This document shows, one piece after another, positions 10,637 to 22,767 of a DNA stretch of 64,000 nt. The DNA comes from Nepenthes gracilis (taxonomy: Eukaryota; Streptophyta; Magnoliopsida; Caryophyllales; Nepenthaceae): NCBI GenBank assembly GCA_033239525.1, contig BSYO01000009.1, positions 19,861,299-19,925,298 on the forward strand, in the 5' to 3' direction. The position numbers and the translations under genes were made by a program. Each line of letters begins with the position of its first letter. Within the stretch, counting starts at the first letter, position 1. The notes beneath the pieces were generated by a model. That model had not been told where the DNA came from. It saw nothing but the letters and a program-made list of their open reading frames with translations, and ran no database searches.

Positions 10637-12459
10637 GAGACAAATGATTGGCTAGATCAATTTGAGTATTGCCATTATTTTGAGTGTTTCAATATTTATA
10701 TAGTCGAGTTTTCATAAAACAATAAATAATTTTAAGTAAGAAAAATATAATCGGGTTAATTTTATGATTTATATTAATTTGGTTATAATAAAACCATTTT
10801 AAGTGATACTCGTAAACATGTCAAAATTTTTTTGCTCGATAGTCAATCAAATCCTTTTTTATGATTGAATTTTTTGTGTTCATACGTTTCGTTGTTTCCT
10901 TCGCTATTAAAGAGGCTTGTGACCTCATAGAAAGACATCATGATCCATTATATTAAAAAGTATTTTGTTGAGAGGGAAATATAGATGTCAAATTCCTACG
11001 AAGATAATTAGAAGTTTAGAAATAAAAACTAAAGTTCTAGACATAGGATTGCTTCAATAAAAATTGTATCTATTTTTTATGATATTGTATACGGATCAGA
11101 TATATTATGATGAATTATTCAATAAAAATTAAAAAAGATACAAAAAAATATGATAGAACTCAACAAAAGAAGAAGCTTGCATAACTAAAGATATGACGAC
11201 TTGGGCCCAAGTCCCTAAACCCAACCCGGACTGACCACATGAAAATATCAAACCATTGAAATCATTAATTATTCATCATAAATTATAATATCCATCAAAA
11301 TAAATAAATTTAAAACTTAAAATATCAATCCTCCAAAACTATACGAAAACAAAACATTTGATACATCCGCCGAAATCAAGTAATGCAGTCTCAAGCATAA
11401 ATATTCAATCACTATGTAGAAAGAAATATTTTTTACTTTCAGTCATAAACCGCTAACTCCAGATCATCGCTACTTGATACTCAGTGATAATTCTCTAAAT
11501 CCAAGCTAGCATCTATAATATTTTAATTTGGAGTTGAGAAAATATAATAATGAATCGAATATACATCAAATAATACAGGAATACAAGTAAATATTTTGAA
11601 TTATAATATCAAATTTATAAAATTAATAATATCATGCGGCATAAAAATTACTATTTTGAACTCAATAATATGTCATATCCATGATTTAAAAATCATATAA
11701 ACAATAAAATATTAGGAATGTAATATAGATTCTACAAAATCTAATTATCAACTCAATAGGAGGTCACCACTGTATGAGATATTAATAATTTCCATAAACT
11801 TTATTATATTATAATGAACTAAAGACCACATATTTACACCCATAATGGTTAGATAAATACTACAAAATTACCTGATATTCACAACATACTTTTTTTACAG
11901 TCCTCTTAGACACTGTATTTATAATATAGTTATACTATCTATAATACTCATTGCCAATGACATTCCTAATATTATTCTCTACGATAGTTAATAAGTTATA
12001 AATGTTTATTCTCAATATCAACAACCTTAACATTTATAATGGAATATATATTGAAAAAGTATAAATTATCTCAAGATCCCGCAAATTCCCATTCGTTTAG
12101 ATACCTTGGAGTTTTCGCACATTCTTCATTATTTATCTATAAAATATTAATAAAATATATACACATGATCTAAACTAATACAAAAAATTGTTTATCATGG
12201 GAATGAAAAAGAAATCAATGAAAGTTTTGAATATTCGGACGTCTTTTTTAATATTTTTTTCAATTCTTACTGACTCCCTCGATAAGATATATTAATTTGT
12301 ATTTCTAAGACTATAAAATAAATTTTATTATATTGCTACCTAACAAATAGCACGATTATTCATATTATCCAATTATTCTGACTAATACCACAAGAGTCCA
12401 ATTGAAGAAATAATTTTCATTAATTTCCACCGCATACCAACTTATAATTTCAACAAATA

Positions 12460-12835
12460 AAGAAATATATATATGCACACATGCATGCTGATTATTTTCA
12501 TATATTAGCAAACTCTCATTTGTGTACATACATTTACACCTACACAATTATATACCTATTGTCGTATATATATATACATAAATATATATATTGTCGAGAA
12601 CCTCTACAAATATACATACATAAATACATCATATATATATATATATATATATCAAACAATTGGACCATCTGTATCAATATATGAATACTTACCCACAGCC
12701 GTATAAAATACACTATGTATACAACATATATACATACTATAGTATATATTTTCGTATACCTACACATACAGGAGTATATTTATGTATACTCTCAGAGATG
12801 CATAATTTCGCATACATATACATACAGTAGCAGGA
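12460..12835. repeat. TA/ATAC-rich simple-sequence block
   Basis: Many short ATAC, ATAT and CATA motifs with a pure (TA)n run at about 12631-12652. The several short open frames on both strands (Tyr/Ile/Cys-rich translations) are products of this composition. Confidence 0.75.
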
Positions 12836-14173
12836 CAACATGTACATATGTACTTTCCTTATATGGTCATATAGCTTATCGGAGTTAGGAAAATTAAAGT
12901 TACTGCTAGTACAATTCACTCCTGGTACATGATGTGCCTAAGGTTTCTATTTTGACCATGTTGAAAGAACCAAAAAGTTAGAATTAACAGAAATCTAAAT
13001 ATAATTAACCAAACAAGTTCTACTTATGAATTTATAATAAAAAAACTCACTATAAAATATAAATCTATTGCCAAATGTATTGACATTAAACTTGTTTAGT
13101 GTTGAGTGAAATTATTTTTGTGTGAGTTTTATGATTTGATGTTGTGGTTATTTACCTTTTCTGGGTGTTGGAGTGCGATTCTACTTAAGCAAAATTGATG
13201 AAATGTGATGCTCAATCGGTGCACAATAGTTGCTCAAGCAATGATGTTTGTACACCAAGTGTGTGTACTTGGATGTTGGGCAACATAGGAACTTTTTGAT
13301 AAAAACAAGTGAGTTTGGCATCGATGTTGTTACGTAACTTCCTCTTTATATTTTTAGAGAACGGAGTGAGGAAGAATAAAATAAAATAAAAAAATTATAT
13401 CTGAAACAATTTATATTTAGATTTCTTCTATTATGAGATATTTATGTAGAATTTTAAAACTTATGTAACTTGATAATAATTATAATGGGACCTAATTTGG
13501 ATTTAAAAAAATCTCATAGTCTTTTACCTTATATTTTGAATGAGTTTTTCAAATAAAATTGTGGTATCACTGATATGTGATTGATCAATATCTGTTTGCT
13601 CTATTCTTTTATACAATTTTTATTCTTATTATTTAAGAAGATATTTCTTTCAATTTAAACCTTTTTTATAAAATATAACAAATATATTAAAAAAAGTTAA
13701 TAATATCTAAAATGATTATCCATTATTAGACAAGTTTAATCAGCCCACTAGAATGAATAAACCTTACGTTATTGATACAGTCAAATTGCATAGTTTTGAG
13801 GCTATTAGATATAAATATATACTGGCTACTGTATTTTATTTTCAAAAGAAATAAAAATAAATTTTTAAAGAAAAAATATCTGAATCATTGAATATAAATT
13901 GAATTTAAGGTGAGTTGCAGCGGTGAACTTCCCCTGTAACGATAGCTGACAAGGACCCCCCCTACGAATGCCTTATCTCTAGCAGTCCAACGCCGGCCCG
14001 TGGAGTCCCCGACGCGTCTCTCCGTGCGCGCTCCATAACTCTTTAACGAGGGAGGTCGTCTCTGGTTAGGGCGACTGCGAGTGCATGAGGACCTAAAATC
14101 CAGGGGGAAGGACAACCCCTTCAAATACATCGCTCCTTTCTCCCTCTCGAACAACAGTTTAGAAGCTGCAGCG

Positions 14174-17100
14174 ATGGCGGGAATGACAACAGTCAAGCTG
14201 TCTTTAGCTCCCTCGTTTGCTTCATCATCATTGGTTACATCCTTATCCAAGCCGTCTATTATCGGAATGCAGCGTTGCGTCGTCGCAACGCCCCGGAGCC
14301 GCACCAGATTTTCAAGTAATCTTCATCTCTTTTTTGTTCATTTCTGTCAAATTGTTGAGGCTGCTTAAGTAATGGTAATGCAATTATTGTTATATTGCGC
14401 TCTTTTATTGGAATGTTGTTGATTTAGATTATCTGTCATTAATTGCAGAGATATATGCGCTGACTAGCAATGATATTAAGGTGGGGATAAACATTGAGGT
14501 TGATGGGGCTCCTTGGAAAGTTTTAGGTACTCATGCTGCTTCTGTTTACATTTTTCCTTGTTATTCGATGCTGTAGCTGAATTACTTAAGCCCCGCTTGG
14601 TTACCGGAAGTCGAAGTATGGGAATAAGTTGAATAAATAAGAACAAGAAAAGGATAGATGTAAATACAATGGTGCAATAGTTAGACAAGTGGGGTTTATC
14701 TTTCTCCTCGATTTTCATATGTATTCCTCCTTTTTTGTTACCTTTTCCTCATCATATATGAAAATGAGGGAATAAGGAGCTTTGATTTCCAAATTTTGGC
14801 GTTGAGCATTTCAATTTTCACTGAGCGCTTATGAAAATGTGCGAGAGGTATCCTCCCATTTCCATTCCTCCATTTCCTCTTTTCAATCGAGTCAGGGATA
14901 TGGTAACGAATGCCTTATCGCAATGGTTTAGATTTTAGTTTAAGTAGCTGCATTTGCATTTAATATAGTCATTTGCCCTGTCATGTGATGTACTATTTGT
15001 GAAATATTTTTATTGACATTTTGTATTGTATTGCATCTTAGACATTGGCCCAACTTGTTTAGTTTATGGGAATATAATGAATGAGATTATGATGAGATTA
15101 GGGAAAGAAATGGATTTATGCAAATAAAGCGATTCAATTGTTAGTTCATGATGGATTAACAATCTCTGCGGTCTTTTTCCATTCCTTTATTTCATATGCA
15201 TCCTCTACTAGATATGGAATTCGGGAGAGCACAAATGGTTGATCTCAAAATTCAGAATCTGGGGTGGTAGGTTCCACCTAGCACATGTTGGTATGCACGA
15301 AGTACAACTTCCATTCTTATTTGTGTTTCCCAACCCGAAACGGTCTGTAAAGGGGAATGTTAATGAATATATTGTAGCAGTGGTTAGGTCACTGTTTTTG
15401 GGTAGGTGGCCTTGCGTTTAATATGATGATTTGCTCATGCAATGTGTAATTGTGATAATCGTACCCTAGTTTGATTTTACCTTTTTTCCTATTGTGATGT
15501 AGGATCAGTCCAATGTAATATGAAATTTAGTGTATAAACTGCTGAGTATGCAAGATTTTAGTTGGATTTAGTGATCTTGTAATGTTTCTATGATTCAAGC
15601 AGTTGCATATGACTGAATTACGGTCATCCACATAATGTAATGTTGGTTTTGGGTCTTGTTGATTGGATAAGCAGCTGCATGCTTTGCTTTTTAGCCTCCC
15701 AAAAAGTGCTTTGGTCTCTAACATCAAACAGTCCTCCATAAGAGAAAAAGCCACATGATCAACCATTTGAAGCCTACTACTTGCAACATGTCACAAGAAA
15801 AAAAATCATCATCGCTATGAGTGCACCCACCAATATACAGCATGTAAGTTCTCTTGCTGCTGCTGATGGTGGTTCAAAGTTCATGTTTTGGAGGAACCAA
15901 GGAAGGTTCCTCCTCACATTCTGAGAACAGTATTACACCGGCTTATATTTCTAGGGATTTATGCTGAAGGATCTTCCTATCCCACATTGTTAGACCTTCA
16001 TCTCTATTTAAGCAGTAGATAGGTTATCTCCGACAGTCATTGTGCGCAATATTTTCTTTTCATTTTGTAACTTGAAACTAAATTCAATGGAACCTTTTTC
16101 ACTTTCAGAAGGAAGAGGTGGGGGTCTGATAATTGTAGTGTGTTTGGTGATACAAATCCTCCTGTTGGATTTAACATTTTCTTTGTTTGCTTTCATAGAG
16201 TTTCTTCATGTGAAACCTGGAAAGGGAGCTGCCTTTGTAAGGACCAAAATGCGCAATTATGTGAATGGAAATACAGTGGATAAAACTTTTCGAGCTGGAA
16301 TTTCGGTATGCATTTTGAAACTACAAGATGATTGACATAGCTTGTTCTGTTGTACTATTCAATTCATAACTTCCCCCTCCTTACATTATTTATGAGGGGA
16401 TGAAAGTGTTTTTCTCTATTGGATCTTCATGAGTATGTATGTTGAGATCATGCTGCTTATGTGGTGATCGCAAGATGAAATTGGTTGTCCACCTTAATTC
16501 ATTAACTGAATAAGCATTTCACCAGATTTTGATATATCATGAAGTCCTGGTTGCAGTTACCTAGAAAATAGAAATATCCAAGTCTTCACTTATTTTTGCA
16601 GTTTTGCACCCTGCATTTGAAACCAAATCTTCTTAACAGTGAAGTTGTAGCATGACTAACAATCTTTATCGAAATACGTGAGAGCAAGGGCAAAAGGAAA
16701 AAGGAAATTATGTTAAAAAAGTGACACTCCTGAGAAATTTACTGTACGTAAGTGATTAAAGAGGCTTAGTGAAAAAATATCTGTAGGATGCCTTGCTTCC
16801 ATGGAAGTCTTGTTTGTATATCCGATTCTTTATGTCAAACTGAAATGTGTTTGCAGCAACCGTCTTTATTTACATTAAACTTGCATATTGTTCCATAAAT
16901 TTTCTCGGGGTGCCAAATGCACAGTGACATTAAAATAACATCATGACCAGGGCTTTTAGCGCCTACTCCCAATTATCTGAGCACAACTATCCACCTGAAT
17001 TGACTTTGCATTGAGATGTCTATACCTCATATGAATGCTTGCATAGTAACCACTTTGAGCGGATTTTAATTTTCAAATTTCTTGTAAACATGGCTTTGAC

Positions 17101-20100
17101 AGATAACTGAAGCTAATATATTCAAGGAAACAAAGCAGTTCACGTACAAGGATGGTTCCATGTATGTCTTCATGGATCTGGTATATTTCAGTTTCCTGTA
17201 TGTGCATACTTCTCCTCATATTGATTTCCATGCATATGTAGTTAATAGCACAGTGACACTAATTGCATGTCGATACTAATATGAACTGGCCACTTGGACT
17301 CAGTGAAATACCACATAGAAGACATCTGGACATTTTTTATATTTTTCAAAATTAAGTCATCAAGCAGAAGCACAAATGTTGGTAATCAATTATCAATTTA
17401 ATGGTGCAGATTGTGTAATGCTCAGCATTGTCAAAAGAATTTTGGGTGCTGGTTGCCCAGTGAGGCATGGGTGCCTAGCCCATGTCTGGTAGGGAAAAAT
17501 GGCAAGTCACTCGCGTGAGTCCATGTAACAAGCTATAAAAACAACTTTTTTGCTCTTCTAAAATATTAGTAGCCTTTTAAAAAATTATGATTTTGTATTT
17601 CTTCTAAATGTATCTGTAATTATCACAATTTGCACGACACAATCCTCTTCCCTCTATTTCTCCCTTCCATTTACTTTGCATAACAAAAAATCACTATCTT
17701 TATCGTCTTCGCTATTAATTGAGGTTACAAATTGAACCAAAGTAAAGGCTCGGGTTCTAAAGAGTAGGTGTGAAGCCTTTAAGTTCTAGAACAATTGGAG
17801 AAAAAAGAGGCTGATTTAGAAGAAATGGAGAAGGAGATTAATGGCTATAAATATTCTGATGGATTTGATAAAGGTTTACTTGATAATGATAATGGTGATG
17901 AGAATGATGTGGTGAATTTTGATAATAATTAGAATTAAAGCATTTTAGGATTATACATACGCTAGAAGATACATATTAAAGATTAGTGTTTTTGTTGATC
18001 GTGTGTGTAATGACGTAATACTTATTTTATGTATGAATATTTATTATTACTTTCAGTTATTTAAGTCTTGAATAATATGTCTCTACGTGGACTGTAGACA
18101 TATATATATATATATATTTAAATTAGCACCTTATTTGTCTCGGGCGAACATCTAGCACCTTGATCAATATGAAGTCTTAGTGTCTTTGACAACACTGGCC
18201 TCAGTACTACAATCTCTCAAATACTTGGCTATCACTCTTGTGATGCTTATAGTTGGTATTCATTCCAGCCTATTTTAGCATATCCTGATCTATAAAAAAA
18301 CTTCATGCCTGCAAGTTATTTATTTTTTTCATTATACATATGGGCATTGTGGCTTCTTTGTTTAAAGAAAACTACATCCTGTCAATGTTTTTGATTAATG
18401 ATTCTGCCAATTACAGAGTACATTTGAAGAATATCGTCTCAACGAGTCAGATGTTGGTGATAAGGCCAAATGGCTGAAAGAGGGCATGGACTGCAATTTG
18501 CTATTTTGGAATGGAAAAGTATGCATCCTGATCTATTTTTCTTAATTATTTTGTGCTAAGACTTTTCAGCTCTTAAGTCATGCGAACTGATAAAAGAAGT
18601 TTGTAATATTTGACATCTATATGGATGAGAAGTCTTGGTTTATGACTTACCATATTGCGTAAAATAGATTAAACATATTCCTTTGCTTATGAAGCATGAG
18701 ATGTCTCGGTACCAGCATTTTTGTATCTGTTAACCTGACCTTCTTGCAGGTTATTGATTTTGAAGTGCCCATCACTGTGAAGCTTACTGTGGTTGAAACC
18801 GATCCTGGTGTTAAAGGTGACACTGCACAAGGTAAATGTTAGACTCCAAGTTTCCTTTTGATATCAAAGGTTGATTCTTCTTCTGTTTCTGCAATTGTTT
18901 TTATTTTTTTATTTCTCTTTTGGAAGGGTATGTTGCCTGGTTTATTCTGCATATGTGCTAGATTTGCAATTATAGGCCAGAATCTTCTTGCATTAATCAG
19001 TGGATTGTAAGGAAATGAACGAACAAATTAAAATTTTTAATTAAATTCCACAAAATTGATTCACCATCAAAATTTAGAGGGTGGACCTTGGCTCCAATGA
19101 TAAGACTGTCTCATTGGGATTTGAAGTCACGAATTTAAATTATAAAAAATAACATTTCTTCAATATATGAGTAAAATTGTGTCATTGCACACATAAACCT
19201 TCTCAAATCCCACAATTTCGTAGCATTATGCACTAGCTTACAATTCTAAAAATTGGATTTGCTATGTAATTAATTCAAAATAAAAAGCTGCTTAAGTAGG
19301 TTAAAAAAATATCTCAAAATAAAAATGCCAACTTGAGCAAACTAAATGTAAAATAATTCTTTGCCTGTAACTATTGAAGCATTTAGTATTGACACTGGCT
19401 TACATTAAAGAGTGATTCCAATAGATATAATAGAACGTCCTAACGAGAAAGCTCAGAAATAGCTCGCCAAAAGTAGGAATTTTTCTCTCAAAGGATGGAG
19501 ATCTGAACCCATCATAAAACATGAATGGCATGCCAAACTGTTTTGATTACGACAACGAGAATCTTTTAGAACCATAGGAAGGAATGATTGGGTCACGGCA
19601 TCATTGAATGGCACCCACGACTCATCTCTAAGGTAATTTATGCGAAGCACGTTGAAGTTCAAGACCCTAATTTAGTCTAGGAGGCAAAAGAGATAGATAG
19701 CCTTTAATGAAACTATTGAACTCGATTTATAGAGCGATACCCTTGCCCTACCAGAATATTTACTTCTCATAGTTGTAAACAAATCCTTCCTTTTGTTTTG
19801 TGTTGCACTTCCCAATTGGTGGTAGACCACTGAACTCTGTAGCGTTCCAATTGAACTTCTCTAATTACAATATTAGAGGAGATTCTATATTCTTTGATTC
19901 TATCTACTAGTCCCAAGTGACACCTGGTAATATATCAAGACTATGCCAAAATAGTAAGAAATAAATTGTGAACCTCTCAATTACGGTTATTGTACATTCA
20001 AATCCTTCTGCCATGCAATATACCAATCTACTCTAACCGAGTATGGAGATTTGTCAAACTCCTAGACATTAACTCTTCCCATCTGAAAAATATGAATTCA

Positions 20101-20938
20101 CATTGTGAAATTAGTAAGTCCTATCTAATTTTTCACTCGACCTTGGCAAAGGAACTTCTTAGAGTTACATCATTGATGGATTATGTAGAGTACTATCTCT
20201 TGCTTCACGGGAGTGATAGATTTTCTTACTGATCCTAAACACATTTCTACCTGTTGTACGCGTAGTCCAACTGTACAACCTAATAACCTTTTAAAAAAAT
20301 GTTGGGTTAAGGTGCGTGCATCCATACCCTGTAGGAGCCTCGTGCACTTAATTGCCATCCAAATAATAATATCTAAAATGCACCCTATGATTGACTTTTA
20401 GGGCATGAATTTATCATGGCTTTTATGCAAATATGAATTTATGAAAGTGACTGTTACTATAACTAGAAATTAGAATCATTTTCCCGCACTCAATAGATAA
20501 TTGAACTTGCTTTCTCATGTTCTACGGACAGTTTTGGGGACTGTTTTACAGGTTTTGATTAGAACAGAATACTCTGAGGGCATGGCATAACAACTAAATA
20601 ATAAGTGAGACAATCATAGTTGAATTTCTTTTTCCTTTGGAAATATATTGTGGAGGGAGTGAACGGCTGCTGGAAAAACAATGATTCAATGCCTTTTTCT
20701 ATGCCTAAACTATGCCAAGTTTTCTGATAGTGGTCTAATGTTGTTCATGGCACTGTGAAGTTGTCTTGGAGTTCTGATGTGTGGTTATGCCTTTAACTTG
20801 TTTATCGATCACATGGCAGGGGGATCAAAACCGGCAACTCTTGAGACCGGTGCTGTTGTTAATGTCCCATTGTTTATAAACAGAGGCGACGAGATACTAG
20901 TGGATTCAAGAACCGGGGTGTACATGAGTCGTGCATGA
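14174..20938 (+). CDS. Plastid elongation factor P (EF-P), seven coding exons
   Basis: Coding exons: 14174-14315, 14449-14526, 16199-16305, 17103-17180, 18417-18518, 18750-18831 and 20820-20938, all with GT..AG introns and a consistent frame, giving 235 aa. Residues 1-47 are Ser/Thr/Arg-rich and look like a chloroplast transit peptide. The mature part begins [13 protein letters not shown]. Exon 3 carries the KPGKG loop with Lys82, the equivalent of the modified tip lysine of bacterial EF-P. Exons 4-6 form the middle OB fold ([12 protein letters not shown], then the [10 protein letters not shown] block). Exon 7 has the C-terminal OB fold signature ending [15 protein letters not shown] binds between the P and E sites and relieves ribosome stalling at Pro-rich stretches; here the target is the 70S ribosome of the plastid. 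The length equals that of typical plant plastid EF-P. Exons 5 and 6 are duplicated upstream at 1685-2902. The 5' leader (about 13913-14173) is GC-rich. Confidence 0.95.
14588..14915. mobile_element. Possible decayed MITE in EF-P intron 2
   Basis: The left end reads TAAGCCCCGCTTGGTTACC and the right end, on the opposite strand, reads TAAGGCATTCGTTACC, giving a short imperfect terminal inverted repeat of the TTTGGTTACC kind seen in many plant MITEs. Inside there is a weaker inverted pair, TTTTCATATG near 14712 and ATATGAAAAT near 14755. The two arms diverge beyond about 18 bases, so the call is tentative. Confidence 0.35.
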
Positions 20939-21243
20939 TTGGCACCGAGAAATTTATCGTGCAATTTGAGCTGAGGTTTTTTTTTTTTTTTTTAGCCGGG
21001 AAAAAAAGAAAAAAACAATGAGCAGACCAATCTTTTGGTATTAAATTAATATTTAAGGGATATCCCCACATATTTTTAATTAGATATAACCAACAGAGCC
21101 TCTTGTCTTTCATTGAGAAGGCGTGTTCAAAACATTGGGTTATCTATAGAGAGAATAGTAAGTGATAAATGGTATTTTCTAAAGGATTTTTTTATTTGAG
21201 ATTCAATAATTTGAATGGATAGTTTAGATACAAATAGATTATT
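20939..21243. other. EF-P 3' flank
   Basis: This stretch holds the presumed 3' UTR of EF-P, a long T run (about 20977-20994) and AT-rich sequence up to the solo LTR. The minus-strand frame at 20874-21113 is antisense to the last exon and is not a gene. Confidence 0.4.
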
Positions 21244-21248
21244 AACAA

Positions 21249-22246
21249 TGTTGCGTCCGCGTGTTCCAGCCGTTTATCTATTGAAGCACGAGCGGCCTTG
21301 TGCGTTCGTGGACGGACGGAAACGGGCAACACAAAGTTAGTCGTGAATGAACGGTGAAAAAAAGTACTATGACACAAAGAGTACACGCGATTTACGTGGA
21401 AAGCCCCGTTATGCAAGAAGGGGTAAAAATTACGACAGCGGACGGAAGGTCTCGAGAGGTTTCACTATTAGGGCAAATGAATACAACGGGAGCCTGTGGA
21501 GCGATTTGTCTCCACAGTGGATTACAGCGTGAGAAGTCTTGCTTCTTTTTTCCTTACTCTTTCTCTTTGCTTTCGACAGTTCTTCACAAAATGTGCTCAG
21601 ATAAAAGTTTCCGGGATCCCCTTTTTGCTATCTGAAAGGGGGTATTTATAAGAGGAAATTATTCCGTTGAAAAAAAGACACGTGACAATAGCGTGTCTGG
21701 GCCGCCTGCTACTGACTCTGCAGGTGCAGCGTGACAGGAACACCTGTCACAGTCTGCAGATACGGCGTGCAGGGGCGTCTGCTCTGTAGGTACGGCGTGT
21801 CAGGGACGCCAGCCTTGCGTATCCGACATGTCAGAAGCCGTTGGATCTTTCATGCGCGTGCTCTGCGAGTCATCTGAGTTGGTATCCTCGGTCATTTTGG
21901 TTCCTTATCCTAAAGGCGCGGAAATGTTGAAGCCGTCCTCGTCCGTCAAAAGTCCTATGCATCCTTTGCTCGTTGCGTTAAGTTCTCGGACGTTTCTTCT
22001 GGTAAAAGTCCTCGCGACTTGGTTGATGACGTCATCCATACGTGGCGTCCTCGTGCTCATTTGGGTCAAAATGTCCTTTTGGACTGCCATTGCTATTCGG
22101 GGCTTCTTAGTTTAAATTCGCGGGCGCTTAGGACCAACTTAGTCTTTTGGGCTAAGTTGGGTTCGTGGGCCTCATGAGCCAACTTATCCTTGTGATCCTC
22201 TAGGCACGCAATCACGATTTTGGGTCTTGGGTTTCGGGACCCATCA
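21249..22246 (-). mobile_element. Solo LTR of a Ty3/gypsy-like retrotransposon, with target-site duplication
   Basis: A 998-bp block runs from TGTTGCGTCC to GGGACCCATCA (TG..CA) and is flanked on both sides by the pentamer AACAA (21244-21248 and 22247-22251). In minus orientation it starts TGATGGGTCCC and ends GGACGCAACA, which is like the ends of the LTRs of the element at 24965-34383. A TATA box CTTATAAATACC is readable on the minus strand (about 21645-21656). No internal coding DNA is present, so it is best read as a solo LTR left by recombination between two LTRs. Three or four diverged subrepeats lie at about 21717-21843. Confidence 0.8.
21717..21843. repeat. Diverged tandem subrepeats within the solo LTR
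   Basis: Units of about 30-36 bp share the pattern CTGCAGGT.CAGCGTGACAGG or CTGTAGGTACGGCGTGTCAGG. They begin near 21717, 21753, 21783 and 21814 with decreasing similarity. Such subrepeats are common in LTR U3 regions. Confidence 0.55.
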
Positions 22247-22251
22247 AACAA

Positions 22252-22767
22252 TATTTAGTTAATGTTATTATTAACTTACATAGTTAAACTCTTTGGCTCT
22301 ACCTATGAATTATTTGGCAATGGATCTTATACAATGAGACCTAACAAGTAGAAAACTTTGATTTAGTTTTATTTTAATTTAATTTGGAACAAATTGCTTT
22401 TATTTGGGATTGGAAAATGCATTTTTAAAAAAATATTGTTCAATATAAAAACCGTTTCAAATTTTGAAAATTTGATAAATGTAAGAGTAATTTTAAAAAT
22501 TAGAACAAAAGAAAAAGTTGGATAAATTGGTGAAATAACATGGCGATATGAAGCAATATTTATTATACTTTCGCCCTACTTTAGCCTTAAAACACTGAGT
22601 TAAATGTTTGCTATATAATTACTTATCCAAAAAATTATTTGCCATATAATATACATGGTTGTACGAAGTACAGCTCAATCAATAATAATGACACCTTCTC
22701 CCAAAGAAAAAAAAAAAGAAAAAAGAAAATCTATATGCACGATACCTTGATCTTTCTTACTACCTAC
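22252..22767. other. AT-rich spacer between the solo LTR and the PPR gene
   Basis: No gene or repeat end is recognised. It should contain the 3' UTR of the minus-strand PPR gene on its right side. A purine-rich A/G run lies at about 22704-22727. Confidence 0.4.

Larger units (their letters stand above)
8919..13912. other. Gene-free, very AT-rich intergenic region
   Basis: About 5 kb with no coding frame of substance. It holds homopolymer A and T runs (for example near 9312-9325, 9548-9566, 9687-9697), an almost pure A/T stretch at about 9395-9495, a (CA)n(TA)n microsatellite and a TA/ATAC-rich block. A segment at about 11190-12450 looks like a decayed dispersed repeat. No tRNA or conserved RNA fold was recognised. 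Confidence 0.6.

Noticed and set aside
12365..12919. Cluster of short open frames on both strands
   Set aside because: They come from TA/ATAC-rich simple sequence.
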